Shown: positions 35,335-47,141, counted from the first letter of the stretch. The stretch is DNA of 64,000 bases from Hyperoodon ampullatus (GCA_949752795.1 OX457068.1:53968516-54032515), one strand, 5' to 3'. Translations and numbers: made by a program. Notes: a model not told the origin generated them from the letters alone.

Positions 35335-38300
35335 TTAGATTCCATATATATGTGTTAGCATACGGTATTTGTTTTTCTCTTTCTGGCTTACTTCATTCTG
35401 TATGACAGACACTAAGTCCATACACTGCACTACATATAACTCAATTTCATTTCTTTTTGTGGCTGAGTAATATTGCATTGTATATATGTGTCACATCTTC
35501 TATACGCATTCATCTGTTATGGACACTTAGGCTGCTTTCATGTCCTGGCTATTGTAAATAGAGCTGCAATGAACATTCTGGTACATGACTCTCTTTGAAT
35601 TATGGTTTTCTCGGGGTATATGCCCAGTAGTGGGATCGCTGGGTCGTATGGTAGTTCTATTTTGAGTTTTCTGAGGAACCTCCATACTGTTCTCCATAGT
35701 GGCTGTATCAATTTACATTCCCACCGACAGTGAAAGAGGGTTCCCTTTTCTCCACACCTTCTCCAGCATTTACTGTGTGTAGATTTTTTAATGATGGCCA
35801 TTCTGACTGATGTGAGGTGATATCTCATTGTAGTTTTGATTTGAATTTATCTAATGATTAATGACGTTGAGCATCCTTTCATGTGTTTGTTGGCAATCTG
35901 TATACCTTCTTTGGAGAAATGTCTACTTAGTTCTTCTGCCCATTATTGGATTGGGTTGTTTGTTTGTTTTTATACTGAGCTGCATGAGCTGCTTATATAT
36001 TTTGGACAGTAATCCTTTGTCAGTTGCTTTATTTGCAAATATTTTCTCCCAATTTGAGGACTGTCTTTTCATCTTGTTTATGGTTTCCTTTGTTGTGCAA
36101 AAGCTTTTAAGTTTCATTAGGTCCCATTTGTTTAGTTTTTTATTTCTATTTCTCTAAGAGGGGGTTCAAAAAGGATCTTGCTGTGATTTATGTCATAGAG
36201 TGTTCTGCTTATGTTTCCTCTAAGAGTTTTAGAGTGTCTGGCCTTACATTTAGGTCTTTAATCCATTATGAGTTTCTTTTTGTATTTAGTGTTAGTAAGT
36301 GTTCTAATTTCATTCTTTTACATGTAGCTGTCCAGTTTTCACAGCATCATTTATTGAAGAGGCTGTATTTTTTCCATTGTATATTCTTGCCTCCTTTATC
36401 AAAAATAAGGTGACCATATGTGTGTGAGTTTATCTCTAGGCTTTCTATCCTGTTCCATTGATCTATTTTTTATGGTTTTGTGCCAGTACCATAATGTCTT
36501 GATTACTGTAGTATATTCTGAAGTCATGGAGGCTGTTTCCTCCAGCTCTGTTTTTCTTTCTAAAGATTTTTTTGACTACTCAGAGTCTTCTGTGTCTCCA
36601 TACAAATTGTGAATATTTTTGTAATAGTTCTGTGAAAAATGCCAGTGATAGTTTGATAGGGATTGCATTGGATCTGCAGATTGCTTTGAGTAGTACAGTC
36701 ATTTTCACAATGTTGATTCTTCCAATCCAAGAACATGGTATATCTCTCCATATGTTTGTATTATCCTTAATTTCTTTCATCAGTGTCTTATAGTTTTCTG
36801 CATACAGGTATTTTGTCTCCTTAGGTAGGTTTATTCCTAGGTATTTTATTCTTTTGGTTGCAGTGGTAAATGGCAGTTTTCCTTAAAGAAAATTTCAGAT
36901 TTTTAATCATTATTGTATAGGAATGCAAGAGATTTCTGTACATTAATTTTTTATCCTTTCACTTTATCAAATTCATTGATTAGCTCTAGGATTTTTCTGG
37001 TAGTATCTTTAGGATTCTCTCTGTATAGTATCATATCATCTGCAAATAATGACAGCTTTATTTCTTCTTTTCCGTTTTGGATTTATTTTATTTCTTTTTC
37101 TTCTCTGATTGCTGTGGCTAAAACTTTCACAACAAAGTTGAACAATAGTGGTGAGAGTGGACAACCTTGTCTTGTTCCTGATCTTAGTGGAAATGGTTTC
37201 AGTTTTTCACCATTGAGGCTGATGTTAGCTGTGGGTTTGTTGTATATGGCCTTTATTATGTTGAGGTAAGTTCCCTCTATGTCTACTTTCTGGAGGGTTT
37301 TTTTCATAAATCGGTGTTGAATTTTGCCAAAAACTTTTTCTGCATCAATTGACATGATTATATGGTTTTTCTCCTTCAATCTGTTACTATTGTGTATCAT
37401 ATTGATTTGCATATATGGAAGAATACTTGCATTTCTGGGATAAACTCCACTTGATCATGGTGCACGATACTTTCAATGTGCTGTTGGATTCTGTCTGCTA
37501 ATATTTTCTTGAGGATATTTGCATCTATGTTCATCAGTGATATTGACCTGTAGTTTTCTTTCTTTGTGACATCTTTGTCTGGTTTTGGTATCAGGGTGAT
37601 GGTGGTGTGGCAAAATGACTTTGGGAGTATTCCTCTCTCTGCTATATTTTAGAAGAGTTTGAGAAGGATAGGTGTTAGCTCTCCTCTAAATGTCCAATAG
37701 AATTCGCCTGTGAAAGTTTCTGGTCCTGTGCTTTAGCTTCTCGGAATATTTTTAATCACAGTTTCAGTTTCAGTGCTTGTCATTGGTCTCTTTATATTTT
37801 GTGTTTCTTCCTGGTTCAGTCTCGGAGTGTTGTGCTTTTCTAAGAATTTGTCCATTTCTTCCAGATTCTCCATTTTACTGGCACAGAGTTTCTTGCAGTA
37901 GTATCTCATGATCGTTAGTATTTCTGCAGTGTCAGTTTTTACTTCTCCTATTTCGTTTCTAATTCTATTGATTTGAGTCTTCTCCCTCTTTTTTTTTTTT
38001 ATGAGTCTGGCTAATGGTTTATCAATTTTGTTTTTCTTCTCAAAGAACCAGCTTTTAGTTTTTTTGATCTTTGCTATTATTTCCTTCATTTCTTTTTCAT
38101 TTATTTGTGATCTGATCTTTATGATTTCTTTCCTTCTGCCTACTTTGGTTTTTTTTTTGTTTGTTTGTTCTTCTTTCTCTAATTGCTTTAGGAGTAACTT
38201 TAGGTTGTTTATTTAAGATGTTTCTTGTTTCTTAAGTTAGCATTGTATTGCTATAACTTTCATCTTAGAACTGTTTTTGCTACATCCAATAGGTTTTTGT

Positions 38301-39144
38301 CATCAGGTTTTTATTGTCCTTTGGTTTTAGGTATTTTTTGATTTCCTCTTTGATTTCTTCAGTTATCTCATGGTTATTAAGTAGTGAATTGTTTAGCCTC
38401 CATGTGTTTGTATGTTTTACAGATTTTTTCCTGTAATTGATGTCTAGTCTCATAGCATTGTGGTCAGAAAAGTTACTTGATACAATTTCAAGTTTCTTAA
38501 ATTTACCAAAGATTGATTTGTGACCCAAATATGGTCTATCCTGGAGAATGTTCTATTAGCAGTTGAGAAGAAAGTGTGTTCTGTTGTTTTTGGATGGAAT
38601 GTCCTATAAATATCAGTTAAGTCCATCTTGTTTAATGTATCGTTTAAAGCTTGTGTGTCCTAATTTTTTTCATTTTGGATGATCTGTCTATATGTGAAAG
38701 TGTAGTGTTAAAGTCCTCTGCTATGAGTGCATTACTGTTGATTTCCCCTTTTATGTCTGCTAGCATTTGCCTTATGTATTGAGGTGCTCCCATGTTGGGT
38801 GCATAAATATTTTTAATTTTTATATCTTCTTCTTGGATTGATCCCTTGATCATTATGTAGTGTCCTTCTTTGTCTCTTGTAATAGTCTTTGTTTTAAACT
38901 CTATTTTGTCTGATATGAGAATTGCTACTCCAGCTTTCTTTTGATTTTCATTTGCATGGAATATCTTTTTCCATCCCCTCACTTTCAGTCTGTATGTGTC
39001 CCTAGGTCTGCAGTGGGTGTCTTGTGGACCGCATATATACAGGTCTTATTTTTGTATCCATTCAGACAATCTATGTCTTTTGGCTGAAGCATTTAATCCA
39101 TTTACATTTAAAGTAATTATTGATACATATGTTCCTATTACCAT
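35335..39144 (-). pseudogene. L1 ORF2p, full length but broken
   Basis: The start codon is at 39142-39144 and the stop at 35335-35337, a span of 3810 bp or about 1270 codons, as usual for ORF2p. Endonuclease pieces lie at 38644-38982. RT pieces lie at 37083-37412 ('[12 protein letters not shown]', '[13 protein letters not shown]'), and the F-A-D-D catalytic motif is still readable at about 37035-37048. A C-terminal piece at 35538-35828 carries C-x3-C-x7-H-x4-C. Stops and frameshifts divide it into fragments of about 120 codons or fewer. Confidence 0.92.
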
Positions 39145-39202
39145 TTTCTTAATTGTTTTGGGTTTGTTTTTGTAGGTCTTTTCCTTCTCTTGCGTTTTCT
39201 TC

Positions 39203-40154
39203 CTAAAGGAATTCCTTTAGCATTTGTTGTAAAGCTAGTTTGATGGTGCTAAATTCTCTTAGCTTTTGCTTGTCTGTTAAGGTTTTAAATTCTCTTTCAA
39301 ATCTGAGTGAGATCCTTGCTGTGTAGAGTAATTTTGGTTGCAGGTTTTCCCCTTTCATCACTTTAAGTATGTCTTGACACTCCCTTGTGGTTTGCAGAGT
39401 TTCTGCTGAAAGGTCTGCTTTTAAACTTATGGGGATTCCCTTGTATGTTATTTGTTGTTTTTCTGTAGCTGCTTTTAAAATTTTTTCTTTTAATTTTTTA
39501 ATAAAAAAATTAAAAATATAAATTTTTTAAATTAAAAAATTAAAAAATTAAAAAATTTTGATAGTTTGATTAATATGTGTCTGGGTGTGTTTCTCCTTGG
39601 ATTTATCCTATATGGGACTTTCTGCACTTCCTGAAGTTGATTGAGTATTTCCTTTCCCATATTAGGGAAGCTTTCAACTATAATCTCTTCAGATATTTTC
39701 TCAGTCCCCTTCTTTCTCTCTTCTTCTTCTGGGACACTTATAGTTTGAATGTTGCTGTGTTTAATGTTGTCCCAGATGTCTCTGAGACTGCCCTCAATTC
39801 TTTGCATTATTTTTCTTTATTCACCTCTGCAGTAATTATTTCCACTATTTTATCTTCCAGGTCACTTATTCTTTCTTCTGCCTTAGTTTTTTCTGTTATT
39901 GTTTCCTTCTAGAGAAGTTTTAATTTCAGTATTGTGTTGTTAGTCATTGTTTCTTTGCTCTTTATTTCTTTTAGGTCCTTGTTAAACAGTTCTTTTATTT
40001 TCTCCATTCTATTTCCAAGGTTTTGGATCATCTTTACTATCATTATTCTGAATTCTTTTTTAATGTAGACTGCCTATTTCCTCTTCATTTGTTTTGCCTG
40101 GTGGTGGTTTTTACCTTGCTCCTTCATCTGTTGTGTGTTTCTCTGTCTTCTCAT
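39203..40154 (-). pseudogene. L1 ORF1p, broken, with AT-rich insertion
   Basis: The start is at 40152-40154 and the stop at 39203-39205. A 91-codon piece at 39532-39807 holds the RRM region ('NIQTISVPEEEE', 'IIVESFPNMGKEI', 'NPRRNTPRHI'). Downstream, about 60 bp of almost pure A/T (39491-39553) are inserted where the L1 at 57007 has none. The N-terminal coiled-coil region (39810-40150) has several stops. Confidence 0.88.
39491..39553. repeat. AT-only palindromic insertion in L1 ORF1
   Basis: The stretch consists of A/T only. 39521-39530 and 39532-39541 are perfect inverted repeats (AATTTTTTAA / TTAAAAAATT) around a single base. It also contains a repeated 'ttaaaaaa' unit. Confidence 0.8.
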
Positions 40155-42169
40155 TTTGCTTACCTTACTGTGTTTGGTGTTTCCTTTTAGCCAGCTGTAG
40201 GTTTGTAGTTCCCATTGTTTTCAGTGTCTGCCCGCAGTGGCTAAGGTTGGTTCAGTGGGTTTTGTAGGCTTCCTGGTTGAGGGCATTAGTGCCTGTGATC
40301 TGGTGGTTGTGGCTGGATCTTTTATTTTCTAGTGGGCAGGTCCACATCCGGTTGTGTGTTCTGGGGTGTCTGTTACCTTATTATGATTTTAGGCAGCCTC
40401 TCTGCTACTGGATCATGTTGTTTTCCTGTATTGCTACTTGTTTGTCATAGGTTGTCCAGCACTGTAGTTTGCTGGTTGTTGCATGGAGATGGGTCTTGGT
40501 ATTGAGATGGAGATCTACTGGAAATTTTTGCTGTTTGTTATTATGTGGAGCTGGGAGGTCTCTGGTGGACCAATGTCCTGAACTCGGCACTCCCACCTCA
40601 GAGGCACAGGCCTGATGCCCAGCCAGAGCATCAAGACTCTGTCATCCACCTGGCTCAGAATAAAAGGGAGAAAAAAGGAAAGAAAGAAAGAGAAAAAGAA
40701 ATAAAGTTATTAAAATAAAAATAATTATTAAAAATAAAATATTAAAAAATAATTTAAAAAAAGAATGAAAGAAAGAAGAGAGCAACCAAAGTGAAAAACA
40801 AGTCCACCAATGATAACAAGCACTAAAAAACTATACTAAAAGAAAGAAAAGAAAACGAACAGATAAAACCCTAGGACAAGTGATAAAAGAAAAGCTAAAG
40901 AGACAAAATCACACACTGAGAAAAAGAAAAAAAAATATATATATATTTCATTGCTCCCAATGTCATCGCCTCAGTTTGGGATGATTTGTTGTCTCTTCAG
41001 GTATTCCACAGATGAAGCGTACATCAAGTTGATTGTGGAGATTTAATCTGCTGCTCCTGAGGCTGCTGGGATAAATTTTCCTTTCTCTTCTTTGTTCGCA
41101 GAGCTCCTGAGGTTCAGTTTTTGATTTGTTCCTGCCCCTGCATGTAGGTCACCTGAGGGCCTCTGTTCCCTACCCAGACAGGATGGTGTTAAAGGAGCAG
41201 CTGATTTGGGGCCTCTGGTTCACTTAGGCCGGGGGGAGGGAGGGGTACAGTATGGGGGGTGAGCCCGCCGTGGCAGAGGCCAGCTTAACTTTGCTACAGA
41301 CTAAGGCACACTGTGTGTTCTCCTGGAAAAGTTGTTCATGGATCATGGGACCCTGGCAGTGGTAGGCTGCACAGTCTCCCAAGAGGGGAGATGTGGATAG
41401 TGACCTGTGCTTACACACAGGTTTCTTGGTTGCTGCAGCAGCAGCCTTAACATCTCATGCCTGTCCCTGGGGTTTGCACTGATAGCCACAGCTTGTGAAG
41501 ATCTGTGGAGCTTGTTTAGGTTGTGCTCTGAATCCCCTTTCCTCGTGCACTGTGAAACAAAGAGGCAAGAAAACGTCTCTTTCCTCTTCAGTAGTTCCAG
41601 ACCTTTTCCCGGATTCCCTCCCTGATAGCTGTGATGCACTAGATCCTTTCAGGCTGTGTTCACACTGCCAACCCCAGTTCTCTCCCTGGGATCCGGCCAA
41701 AGTCAGAAACTCAGCTCCCAGCCCCCACCCTCCCTGGGGTGAGCAGGCAAGTCTTTCAGGCTAGTGAGTGCTGGCCAGCACCAATCCTCAATGTGGGAAT
41801 CTGTCTACTTTGTCCTCTGCATCCCTGTTGCTGCACTCTTCTCTGTGGCTCCAAAGCTTTCCCCCTCCACCACCCACAGTTTCCACCCATGAATGGGCTT
41901 CCTAGTGTGTGGAAAATTTCCCTCCTTCACAGCTCCCTCCCACTGGTGCAGGTCCCGTCCCTATTGTTTTGTCTCTGTTTTTTCTTTTTTCTTTTGCCCT
42001 ACCCAGGTATGTGGGGAGTTTCTTGCCTTTTAGGAGGTCTGAATTCTTCTGCCAGAATTCAGTAGGTATCCTGTAGGAGTTGTTCCACATGTAGATGTAT
42101 TTCTGATGTATTTTTGAGGAGGGAGGTGATCTCCAATTCTTACTCTTCCACTATCTTGAAGCTCCTCCA
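40155..42169 (-). promoter_or_regulatory. L1 5'-UTR / internal promoter region (decayed)
   Basis: The 2.0-kb 5'-UTR should contain the L1 Pol II promoter. It is colinear with 57007-59409 on +. It includes a low-complexity tract (40665-40775) that corresponds to the CTTT/AT tract at 58780-58895. The first bases read GGAGGAGCTTCAAGATAGTGG, where the YY1-like core AAGATGGC is mutated to AAGATAGT. No host promoter is implied. Confidence 0.7.
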
Positions 42170-42172
42170 AAA

Positions 42173-42213
42173 TGTGGAGTCTTAACCACTGGACTACCTA
42201 GGAAGTCTCAGAC
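42173..42213 (-). mobile_element. Older tRNA-derived SINE, 5' part (split by L1)
   Basis: The head of the SINE, on + 'cttaaccactggactaccta', ends with 'ggaagtctc'. It joins to 34862-34953 when the L1 is removed. Confidence 0.8.
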
Positions 42214-42345
42214 AACTTTTTTTTTCCACTGTAATGAATTTTACTTGCTTCTAGTGATAGCCTTAAGACTGAATAATATTTATCCAAGACTAACTTCTGC
42301 CTCCAACTCCAATTACATTTGTTTGTAATACAAACCTTCCTTCTC

Positions 42346-42350
42346 TGCCT

Positions 42351-42381
<31 letters not shown>

Positions 42382-42382
42382 T
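42346..42382. repeat. (TTTA)n tail microsatellite
   Basis: About nine TTTA units form the A-rich tail of the minus-strand L1. Confidence 0.9.
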
Positions 42383-42621
42383 TACATCTTTATTGGAGTA
42401 TAATTCCTTTACAGTGGACATATATACCCTACCAAATATAAAACCGACAACTAGTGGGAAGCAGCTGCATTGCACAGGGATATCAGCTCAGTGATTTGTG
42501 ACCACCTAGAAGGTTGGGATAGGGAGGGTGGTAGGGAGGGAGATGCAAGAGGGAAGAGATATGGGGATATATGTATATGTATAGCTGATTCACTTTGTTA
42601 TAAAGCAGAAATTAACACACC
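42346..42621 (-). mobile_element. Short L1 with 5' inversion (twin priming)
   Basis: 42382-42417 is the extreme L1 3' end in minus orientation, preceded by a (TTTA)n tail (42346-42381). From about 42418 the adjoining 3'-UTR follows in plus orientation up to 42621 ('gcagaaattaacacacc'). The two pieces are neighbours in L1, and their ends meet at the same point. This head-to-head arrangement is the signature of twin-primed reverse transcription. No target-site duplication was recognised. Confidence 0.85.
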
Positions 42622-42672
42622 CAGAAACTTTGTAATCTCCTGGTTACTTTACTTGTAAAGGATACTAGCTAT

Positions 42673-42673
<1 letters not shown>

Positions 42674-42703
<30 letters not shown>
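42674..42703. repeat. Uninterrupted T30 tract
   Basis: Thirty consecutive T are seen directly. It could be an orphan A-tail of a minus-strand retrocopy, but no recognisable body follows. Confidence 0.9.
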
Positions 42704-43884
42704 CTGGTTGATTATCTTCCCCAGGAGACAGGCTTCTGAGTAAAATTTTTTAAACAAAACAAACAACAAGCACATATGCACAGACACAAACTCATTTGTA
42801 AGGATTGTGGGGGAAGAAACTGAGGTGCTAAGGCTAGTCTCCTTTTAAACTATTCATTGATGACTAGTTAGATAGTTCTCACCCTATTAGCATACAACCT
42901 CCTTTCCATTTTGTGTGGCTCCGCCAGTCCTAGAGAAAGCTCTTCATCCATGCAAAGCTACTACCTTATGCAAACCAGCCTCTTTGAACAGTTGCTGAGA
43001 TCACTCACCAAATCTCCCAGAGGATAAATGGATGCTTGGGTGAAAAGTCAACACAATGACTGTTTTATTAAGCCTGACTGTATTGACAGCAGTGGTCTAG
43101 GTCATTTGAAGAGTACAATGATCATGTAGTCCCTGATCTTTGACCTTGGATAGTTTTATATCTGCACAGGGAGAATAGATAAAACATGTGAAACCTAATG
43201 CAATATATGTCTAGGCTCTAGAGTTGGCTTGGAAGCTGAAGGATGAAGAAAGACAAAATGACCATGAACAGAGAGAGAAAAATGAATTCCTGAAAGAAGT
43301 GAGAATTAATCTGGTTTCTCAGATTCTTGTTTTCAATTGTCATTTCCATTGGAAAACTTACTTAAAGAGAGATCTCAAAGTTAAATGACCTGTATCTGAT
43401 AACCTCCCCAATCATATTAGGATCCCCTAACTTCTCTGAGTTTTCCACATTTTTCCCATTCTGCTTTCCTTCCTAATGCATGACTTCTTCTCTCCTTCCA
43501 CTACTCCCTGGCTTCTTGTACTTTCCCCCCCCCCCCTTACCTCCAAGGCCTTTGACACATATTTCCTATATTTTGTGTTTTTCATGACTGGTTTGTCTCC
43601 CTTTAATCATATTTCTCTACTTCTCTGATGTTGCATTGCCATTTGTGAACTAAAGAATGTACCAATGAATTCAACGGGAAAAATCCTGGGAAACTAATGT
43701 TTGGGTTGCCAAACATCAAAGAACTTTATGGATCTTCTGCCCAAACTGTGTAAGGGGAACCTCTGACATAGAAGGGCAATACCTTCAGAACTGAAGTATA
43801 AAAATGGATTTATACAAAAGATTAAATTGATATTAGCTAATCTCAACTTTCACCTTGGGCTCATGCTCAGTTATTTTAAGGAGG
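42704..43884. other. Unclassified sequence
   Basis: Nothing recognised except a C12 run at 43525-43536. Confidence 0.4.
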
Positions 43885-44090
43885 GAAGAAAAGAATCCCC
43901 TGCATATTGATTATGTACTATGTACGAAGACTTGTCCTGGGCACATTCAAACATTTAATTCTCCCAAGAGCCATCAAGGTGGATATTGGTATCACCCAAT
44001 TATAGACTGGGAAACTGAAGCTCTGAGAGTTTAAGCCTATCACCCAAGGTCATGCAACTGATAACAGCAGAGACTAGATTCTTTCTCTCT
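43885..44090 (-). mobile_element. MIR SINE
   Basis: On + the order 'tattgattatgtactatgta', 'tcccaagagccatcaaggtg', 'gactgggaaactgaagctct', 'cacccaaggtcatgcaactg' is a reversed MIR. Confidence 0.75.
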
Positions 44091-45824
44091 GCCACTGTTT
44101 CTAATAGCAACTTGATTTCTACCTCCTTTCCTGCAAGGACCACTGCCACCAGACTCTCAGTAAAAAAAGCAGTCTTAAGAGTTTTTTCAGCCTTGTAGTA
44201 AAGCTTTGATGCCCCTTTGTGATTTAAGGAAGGACCATGGGTGCTGTGCTGAGGAGAGGACAACAATGGTCTCAGGCAGACCAGGAGGAGACAGGGCCAA
44301 GGGCTCGATCACACAAGTGTTGGTTGGAAAATGCAGGAAGTTGACAGGTCAGAGACTACTTTCCAGGGAAGTCAGTAAGGCAGATAGATATCAAAAGCCC
44401 AAACAGTCAGGGTCCAGAGACTCAGTGATCACAGAGGCAGGGACAATGGTTCTATTGAAAGAGAGACATGAAGGCAAGCAAAGATCCTAGGACAGGCACT
44501 TCTTTTGTTGCCTGCTGAGTATGAGCAGCTTTGCATCCTAGGCATTAAAGAAAAGTTAGAAGGATCTCAGATACATGCAGGAAAACGGTGCCTCTTCTGG
44601 AGCATAAAACAGAGATGTGGAAATTGTTTGACTGTGGTTAGTGCTGCAAAGGAGCTAAATTTTATATTGGTTGATGCAGACAGGACTGGGTTTAAGACAT
44701 GAATAGATGCACCTTTTGCATTGCTTATACTTCATTATGTGTCTATAGAAATCTCAAGAGACAGCGATGTTTTATGACCTCCAACTTCATTATTTTATGC
44801 CCCCTCCCTTCACTTATGGCCTAGCATTAAGTATTATCCACTTACTCTTATACTTCCTTCCAACCCCTATCAAAACCTGCTCTTTGATTACATTTAATGG
44901 AGAGTGCCTATGGGAGCACATGGGGCACATTTCTTTCATAGGGGCACTGACTTTACTCAGATGGAAGCCAGGGGAATTTCACTTAGAAAGACTCTGAGCA
45001 AAGACTGAGAAGAAGCAGGGCCCTCTGGATCTCCTAATCTACTAGGAAGTGAGCAAGCAGGTGGCTATTCCACCCACACATAAGGTCAGCCCTTACAGCA
45101 GTAGGTTTTTTTTTTTTTTTTAATGTGTCCTGGAACCATTTTCTCAGAGTGACATTGACATATGCCCCCATAAATAAATTAGCAACCCAATCTCAGCTGA
45201 CACATTTGGCAGAAACAAGAAGTTCATGTGCCAGTATGTGGGTTAATTTCCGTGCCCGTTCCACTGGGAAAGATCAAGTGTATCAGTGTGTGTTCATATC
45301 ACTGGGAAGCAGAAAGCTTTTCTTTTCTTATTCTTGATTTTCACAGAAATATATTTTGACTTATCTTTATAAAAGATGTATGTGAGAAGTTATTAAGCCA
45401 ACAGAAAAGTGATAGGAAGACAGGAGGATAGGTATGTCAGAAATAGATTTTTACAATTTACAAAAATAGAAATGGGGACTTCCCACAGCTTATCCCCCCA
45501 AATTCTCACTGTGCAAGGTGGATATTTATGTTCTTTATATTGTAAACTTACCTCTGCTAAATCTCCATGTAGAATAAAGACATGGAAAAAAAGCAAAAAT
45601 TTCTAGTCCTTTCCACCTCGTTCCCTCTAAAAGAGTAGTGACTGCTCAAAAATGTCTTTATGCCTTTCCATATAACCCAATCAACAAAGTTTGGAGTCTT
45701 GTATGTGCTGGTTCCAGTATTAGGAATTCCTTGGGATAAGAAAAAAAAAATAAATAAGTGGACAAAATCCCTGTTACAAATAGTTAACTGGGAGAAGCAA
45801 TTACTCAAATAAATACAACATGTT
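44091..45824. other. Unclassified sequence
   Basis: No repeat family or exon recognised. A T-rich run lies at about 45108-45122. Open frames at 44206-44490 and 44505-44702 have no recognisable domain. Confidence 0.4.
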
Positions 45825-46131
45825 TATCCAATAAGTATTGATTGAGCATGTGAAATGTGCAAGTCCCCATGCTGGAAGCAGCGTAACTCATGCCCATCCT
45901 GCAGATAGGCAGGGTTCCTCATCTAGATAACAGAAGTTTTACCACAAATACTATCTCAGTACATCCAGTCAAGATATTTACAACAATACATAGAGTGTTT
46001 TGCCCATTCATTTACTAATTCATTTACATATTTTCTGTTCATTTACTATACATCATTTACTATTTTAAATGCTGGGATTATGACCATGAACAAGACAAAT
46101 GAAGCTCCTGCCCTCATGGAGCACACAGTCT
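45825..46131 (-). mobile_element. L2/MIR-like 3' ends (diverged)
   Basis: 45826-45880 ('ataagtattgattgagcatg') and 46040-46131 ('aatgctgggattatgaccat', 'gctcctgccctcatggagca') resemble reversed L2-type 3' ends. The piece between them is not assignable. The second is cut by the L1 at 46150. Confidence 0.5.
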
Positions 46132-46149
46132 AGAGACCCTCAGTTTTTT
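46132..46149. repeat. Target-site duplication, left copy (18 bp)
   Basis: AGAGACCCTCAGTTTTTT is repeated exactly at 46710-46727. Confidence 0.95.
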
Positions 46150-46254
46150 GTTTTTGTTTTTTTAAATTTATTTTTCTTTCTTTATTTTTTAATTGAAGTA
46201 TAGTTGATTTACAACATTGTGTTAGTTTCAGGTGTACAGCAAAGTGATTCAGCT

Positions 46255-46304
<50 letters not shown>

Positions 46305-46709
46305 CTATTCTTTTTCAGATTCGTGTCCATTATAAGTTATTATAAGATATTGAGTATAGTTCCCTGTGTTATATAGTAGGTGTATATGTTATATACAGTA
46401 TTTTATATACAGTAGTGTGTATATGTTAATGCCAAACTCCTAATTTAACCCTCTGCCTTACCTTTCCCCTTTGGTAACCATATATTTTTCTTTTATGTCC
46501 GAGTTTCTTTCTGTTTCATAAATAAATTCATTTGTATCATTTTCTTAGATTTCACATATTAGCAATGTCTTATGATATTTGTCTTTCTCTGTCTGACTTA
46601 ATTCACTTAGTATGATAATCCATCCATGTTGCTGCAAATGCCATTATTTCATTCCTTTTTATGTCTGAGTAATATGTATGTATTTATACCACATCTTCTT
46701 TATCCATTC
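46150..46709 (-). mobile_element. 5'-truncated L1 (560 bp) with perfect TSD
   Basis: A minus-strand L1 3' end of the older 3'-UTR type ('ttgaagtatagttgatttac' near 46193), truncated at 46709 and flanked by a perfect 18-bp duplication. It contains an expanded (AT)n tract. The clean duplication shows a standard target-primed insertion, although its 3'-UTR type belongs to an older lineage. Confidence 0.95.
46258..46301. repeat. (AT)n microsatellite inside L1 3'-UTR
   Basis: About 21 AT units are seen directly. The corresponding site in the L1 at 33250 has no such expansion. Confidence 0.95.
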
Positions 46710-46727
46710 AGAGACCCTCAGTTTTTT
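46710..46727. repeat. Target-site duplication, right copy (18 bp)
   Basis: Exact repeat of 46132-46149. Confidence 0.95.
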
Positions 46728-46954
46728 ATGAAGGCAACACAAAGTTCACTTGAGAGTGATTGCACCTATCCAATGTAATGAGAATAGTGTTATTCTTCCT
46801 GATGAATGTTGGCATCCTCCTTGACGAGGAATTAGAACAGCTTCTAAATAATTTATCCCCTGAGCACAGTCAATGCAACATCTCTGTCCCTATGTTTTCA
46901 TGTGCAAAATGAGTCATAGATATTCAAGAACTGCCTTGAACAATGTGAAAGTCA

Positions 46955-47141
46955 CTAGCCTCATGTGGCTATTAAAAGTAAGTTAAATTGCATTCATATT
47001 AAATATTATTTAAATTTTACTTTCTTAGTCAATCTAGCCTATTTCAAGTACTCATATCCACCTGTGGCTAATAGCTACCATGTTGAACAGTGCAGAACAG
47101 AACATTTTCACCACCATAGAAAGTTCTCTTGGACAGCACTG
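46955..47141 (-). mobile_element. Non-autonomous hAT-type DNA transposon relic
   Basis: On + it ends with 'aaagttctcttggacagcac' and includes 'cctcatgtggctatt' (46961) and 'ctgtggctaatagctaccat' (47062). This is the layout of a common mammalian hAT MITE whose end reads CAGTGCTGTCCAA on the other strand. I am not certain of the family name. Confidence 0.6.

Larger units (their letters stand above)
34954..42169 (-). mobile_element. Full-length L1 (7.2 kb) inserted into an older SINE
   Basis: From right to left it has a 2.0-kb 5'-UTR (42169-40155), ORF1 (40154-39203), ORF2 (39144-35335), a 3'-UTR and a T-rich end (34954-34970). The 5' end starts with GGAGGAGCTTCAAG. A 12-bp duplication with one mismatch flanks it: AAGTGTGGAGTC (34942-34953) and AAATGTGGAGTC (42170-42181). 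The length fits a complete element. Both ORFs are broken by many stops and frameshifts, so it is inactive. Confidence 0.93.

Noticed and set aside
41343..42065. GC-richer block with several overlapping open frames, resembling a CpG-island promoter and first exon
   Set aside because: It is colinear with 57316-58360 on + and is part of the L1 5'-UTR.
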